NCBI GenBank assembly: GCA_025456085.1
Contig: JALOLF010000020.1
Location: 1 to 43,971, forward strand
DNA from: Acidimicrobiales bacterium
Lineage (GTDB): Bacteria > Actinomycetota > Acidimicrobiia > Acidimicrobiales > Acidimicrobilacustridaceae
DNA: 43,971 bases
Direction of reading: 5' to 3'
The notes below the pieces were generated by a model. That model saw only the letters and a program-made list of their open reading frames with translations, did no database searches and was not told the DNA's origin. Positions 42,065 through 43,971 of the stretch are shown here, in pieces. The position numbers and the translations under genes were made by a program. Each line of letters begins with the position of its first letter. The stretch's first letter is position 1.

Positions 42065-43000
42065 GTGCCTGCCGACGAGCCAACTCCTGTAGCCGTGCGC
42101 CCCGTGTCCGAGCTGTTCGACCCCGAGGCCTGGCGGCCCGTGGAGGGGTTCGACTTCACCGACATCACCTACCACCGGGCCGTCGAGCACGGCACGGTCC
42201 GCGTCGCCTTCGACCGCCCCGAGGTGCGCAACGCCTTCCGACCCCACACCGTCGACGAGCTCTACCGGGCGCTCGATCACGCCCGACAGACCTCCGACGT
42301 CGGCTGCGTGCTGCTCACCGGGAACGGGCCGTCACCGCGCGACGGGGGCTGGGCCTTCTGCTCGGGGGGCGACCAACGCATCCGCGGACGCGACGGCTAC
42401 CGCTACGCCGAGGGGGAGACCTCCGAGACCATCGACCCGGCCCGCAGCGGCCGGCTCCACATCCTCGAGGTCCAGCGTCTGATCCGCTTCATGCCCAAGG
42501 TGGTCATCTGCGTGGTGCCGGGCTGGGCGGCCGGGGGCGGTCACAGCCTGCACGTGGTCTGCGATCTGACGCTGGCCAGCCGGGAGCACGCCCGCTTCAA
42601 GCAGACCGATGCCGACGTGGCCAGCTTCGACGGGGGCTTCGGCTCGGCCTACCTCGCCCGCCAGGTGGGCCAGAAGTTCGCCCGGGAGATCTTCTTCCTG
42701 GGCGACGAGTACCGCGCCGACGACGCCCACCGCATGGGCATGGTGAACGCCGTCGTGCCCCACGCCGACCTCGAGCGGGTGGCGCTGGACTGGGCCCGCA
42801 AGGTGAACGGCAAGAGCCCGACCGCGCAGCGCATGCTCAAGTTCGCCTTCAACCTGGTCGACGACGGCCTGGTGGGCCAGCAGGTCTTCGCCGGCGAGGC
42901 GACGCGACTGGCCTACATGACCGACGAGGCCGCCGAAGGTCGGGACTCCTTCCTCGACAAGCGCGATCCCGACTGGTCGGCGTTCCCCTGGCACTACTGA
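42065..43000 (+). CDS. menB: 1,4-dihydroxy-2-naphthoyl-CoA synthase
   Basis: A 311-residue crotonase-fold enzyme that closes the second ring of the menaquinone head group, converting o-succinylbenzoyl-CoA to DHNA-CoA. The MenB-specific signature is 'GWAFCSGGDQRIRGRDGY' (residues about 95-112). It is preceded by 'VAFDRPEVRNAFRPHTVDEL' and followed by 'VPGWAAGGGHSLHVVCDLTLAS', 'QTDADVASFDGGFGSAYLAR', and the end 'KRDPDWSAFPWHY'. GTG 42065 is preferred because TACTCT lies just upstream; later in-frame GTGs (near 42095) are possible. The DinB-like gene follows 17 bases after the stop, and the thioesterase is divergent. Other men genes are not in the window. Confidence 0.94.
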   Translation: MPADEPTPVAVRPVSELFDPEAWRPVEGFDFTDITYHRAVEHGTVRVAFDRPEVRNAFRPHTVDELYRALDHARQTSDVGCVLLTGNGPSPRDGGWAFCSGGDQRIRGRDGYRYAEGETSETIDPARSGRLHILEVQRLIRFMPKVVICVVPGWAAGGGHSLHVVCDLTLASREHARFKQTDADVASFDGGFGSAYLARQVGQKFAREIFFLGDEYRADDAHRMGMVNAVVPHADLERVALDWARKVNGKSPTAQRMLKFAFNLVDDGLVGQQVFAGEATRLAYMTDEAAEGRDSFLDKRDPDWSAFPWHY

Positions 43001-43017
43001 CCATCGCGGGGTGTGGC

Positions 43018-43563
43018 ATGACGACGGTGAGGACGGACGAGCACGGCCGCCCGGAGCCGCCCGTGGCGGGCGACGAGACCGCGACGCTGCTGGGGTTCCT
43101 GGAGTACCAGCGGGCCACGCTGGCGTGGAAGTGCCGGGGCTTGGACGAGGCCGGGTTGCGGGCGACGGTGGGCGTGTCGTCGATGACGCTCGGCGGGCTG
43201 CTGAAGCACCTCGCCGTGGTCGAGGACGCCTGGACGACGGAGCGGTTGCACGGCCGTGAGGCGCCGGAGCCGTGGCACTCGGTCGACTGGGATGCCGATC
43301 CCGACTGGGAGTGGCGCTCGGCCGCAGGCGACACCCCCGATGCGCTGCGAGCCAGGTGGGACGAGTCGGTCGCTCGTTCCCGATCGGCCGTGGCCGAGGC
43401 GCTGGCCGACGGCGGTCTGGATCGGCTCGCAGCGTGGACGTGGCCCGACGGGACCACCCCCAGCCTGCGCTGGATCGTGGTCCACCTGATCGAGGAGTAC
43501 GCCCGCCACAACGGACACGCCGACCTCATCCGGGAGGCCGTGGACGGCTCGGCGGGGGAGTAG
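43018..43563 (+). CDS. DinB-family (DUF664) protein
   Basis: A 181-residue four-helix-bundle protein of the mycothiol-transferase-like DinB superfamily. Family landmarks are 'FLEYQRATLAWKCRGLDEAGL', 'GGLLKHLAVVEDAWTTERL' with the first metal-ligand His, 'DPDWEWRSAAGDTPDALRARW', and 'WIVVHLIEEYARHNGHADLIREAVDG' with the remaining His ligands. Many such proteins are putative metal-dependent transferases or hydrolases using mycothiol; no substrate can be given. ATG 43018 lies 17 bases after the menB stop, so it is likely co-transcribed with menB, although a link to quinone synthesis is not implied by its family. Confidence 0.85.
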   Translation: MTTVRTDEHGRPEPPVAGDETATLLGFLEYQRATLAWKCRGLDEAGLRATVGVSSMTLGGLLKHLAVVEDAWTTERLHGREAPEPWHSVDWDADPDWEWRSAAGDTPDALRARWDESVARSRSAVAEALADGGLDRLAAWTWPDGTTPSLRWIVVHLIEEYARHNGHADLIREAVDGSAGE

Positions 43564-43717
43564 CCGGCTCCTCGAACGGGTCGGTGGCCCGACGGACGGC
43601 TCGCCGCTTGTTCGGATCGCCGCCTGCTCGGATCGCTCCGGTCGTCATCTGCTTCCGGCGCAGTCGCGGTGTCGCGGCCCGGTTCGTGGTGTGGGGTTGC
43701 CTGTCGTACCTGCTGCG

Positions 43718-43723
43718 TAGGCT
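43718..43723 (+). promoter_or_regulatory. Candidate leaderless -10 (TAGGCT) for the right-edge gene
   Basis: TAGGCT is followed by six bases and GTG 43730, the same hexamer and spacing as at 9336-9348. TTGCCT 15 bases further upstream (43697-43702) is a possible -35. Confidence 0.5.
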
Positions 43724-43729
43724 GTGGTC

Positions 43730-43971
43730 GTGGGTAGGGAACACACGTTCGATCCGGGTGGTGACGGGTTGGAGACGATCGGCGCGCTGGTGGTGGGGGG
43801 GGTGGCCGTGGATGGGGGGGGGTGGTCGCCGGCGGCGCACGGGGATCGGGTGGGGGGCCGGGCGGGGGTGGGGGAGCGGGCCCGGGCGGGGTTGGTGCTG
43901 GCGTTGGGGCCGTTCCTCGCCGAGGGTGGCCATCGGCTCGACGGGTCCCGGGGGGCGGTGTCGTGGGTCGC
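43730..43971 (+). CDS. Probable DUF222/HNH-endonuclease-type protein, N-terminal fragment
   Basis: A frame from GTG 43730 stays open to the window end (80 codons). It starts 'VGREHTFDPGGDGLETIGAL' and reaches 'PFLAEGGHRLDGSRGAVSWV', which resembles the N-terminal part of DUF222 proteins ('...GG...DGA.S...WL'). Such proteins usually end in an HNH nuclease domain and are numerous and fast-changing in actinobacteria. The codons are unusually G-rich (runs of seven and eight G at 43795-43802 and 43814-43822), unlike the neighbouring genes. The start is supported by TAGGCT six bases upstream. The assignment is tentative because only the least conserved part is visible. Confidence 0.5.
   Translation, partial: MGREHTFDPGGDGLETIGALVVGGVAVDGGGWSPAAHGDRVGGRAGVGERARAGLVLALGPFLAEGGHRLDGSRGAVSWV

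Noticed and set aside
43526..43933. A 135-codon minus-strand frame at the right edge (PRPRPRR-like)
   Set aside because: It is Pro/Arg/His low complexity, overlaps the DinB-like gene end, and competes with the plus-strand DUF222-like frame that has a promoter hexamer.

Overview
The window is very GC-rich DNA (roughly 70% G+C by eye), packed with protein genes on both strands, with no rRNA, tRNA, CRISPR array, insertion sequence or prophage visible. The protein families point to an actinobacterium: an SCO6745-family protein, TIGR03086 and DUF664 DinB-like proteins, a Hanks-type kinase with one transmembrane helix, a DUF3445 haem demethylase, inositol-phosphate synthase, MenB, and a probable DUF222/HNH gene. 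The giant secreted proteins with 'LDSRP...VGPY' repeats and the many leaderless-type starts fit the class Acidimicrobiia (Ilumatobacter/Iamia-like). The phylum is well supported; the class is an inference from impression, not from a marker gene.

Layout. 1-12.8 kb holds housekeeping and accessory enzymes: the 3' part of a geranylgeranyl-reductase-type flavoprotein, an SCO6745-family protein, an OafA-like acyltransferase with an SGNH domain, an SDR, an AhpD/CMD-like protein, a TIGR03086 protein, a Ser/Thr kinase, an MFS transporter, a PIG-L deacetylase, a DUF3445 haem protein, an acyl-CoA dehydrogenase and a DUF4126 membrane protein. 13.0-21.5 kb holds an MMPL/HAE3-type RND transporter and a giant secreted protein (1817 aa). 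This giant has calcium-binding repeats, FG-GAP-like units, an internal hydrophobic region and three C-terminal LDSR repeats. 21.5-24.2 kb is a three-gene operon of two translationally coupled PPK2 polyphosphate kinases and a beta-propeller lipoprotein. 24.3-27.7 kb is a PanE-like reductase coupled to a GH3 beta-glucosidase. 27.7-31.7 kb has an alpha/beta hydrolase, a nitroreductase, a cupredoxin-like lipoprotein and a PAS-GGDEF-EAL protein. 31.7-33.9 kb is a LysR regulator divergent from inositol-3-phosphate synthase. 34.1-39.6 kb has two more secreted proteins flanking a nitroreductase. The larger (1256 aa) has DUF11, fibronectin-III and three LDSR repeats. 39.8-43.6 kb has a carboxylesterase, a PaaI-like thioesterase, MenB and a DinB-like protein. 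The right edge cuts into a probable DUF222/HNH gene.

How it fits together. Most of the window is a mosaic of one- to three-gene transcription units rather than one pathway. MenB, and perhaps the flavoprotein at the left edge, belong to menaquinone or isoprenoid-quinone metabolism. Ino1 supplies inositol for phosphatidylinositol or mycothiol-like products. The surface theme is strong: two giant proteins on opposite strands, about 15 kb apart, share the same C-terminal module, and a third PKD/Ig-like secreted protein lies near one of them. A c-di-GMP enzyme is also present and may be relevant to surface biology.

Regulation. At least eight genes have a TANNNT hexamer 5-7 nt before the start codon with no convincing Shine-Dalgarno, the pattern of leaderless actinobacterial transcripts. 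Two divergent pairs (29.9 kb and 42.0 kb) appear to use back-to-back -10 elements sharing one TA step. The longest gene-free stretch is 233 bases (39601-39833), so no gap exceeds 300 bases.
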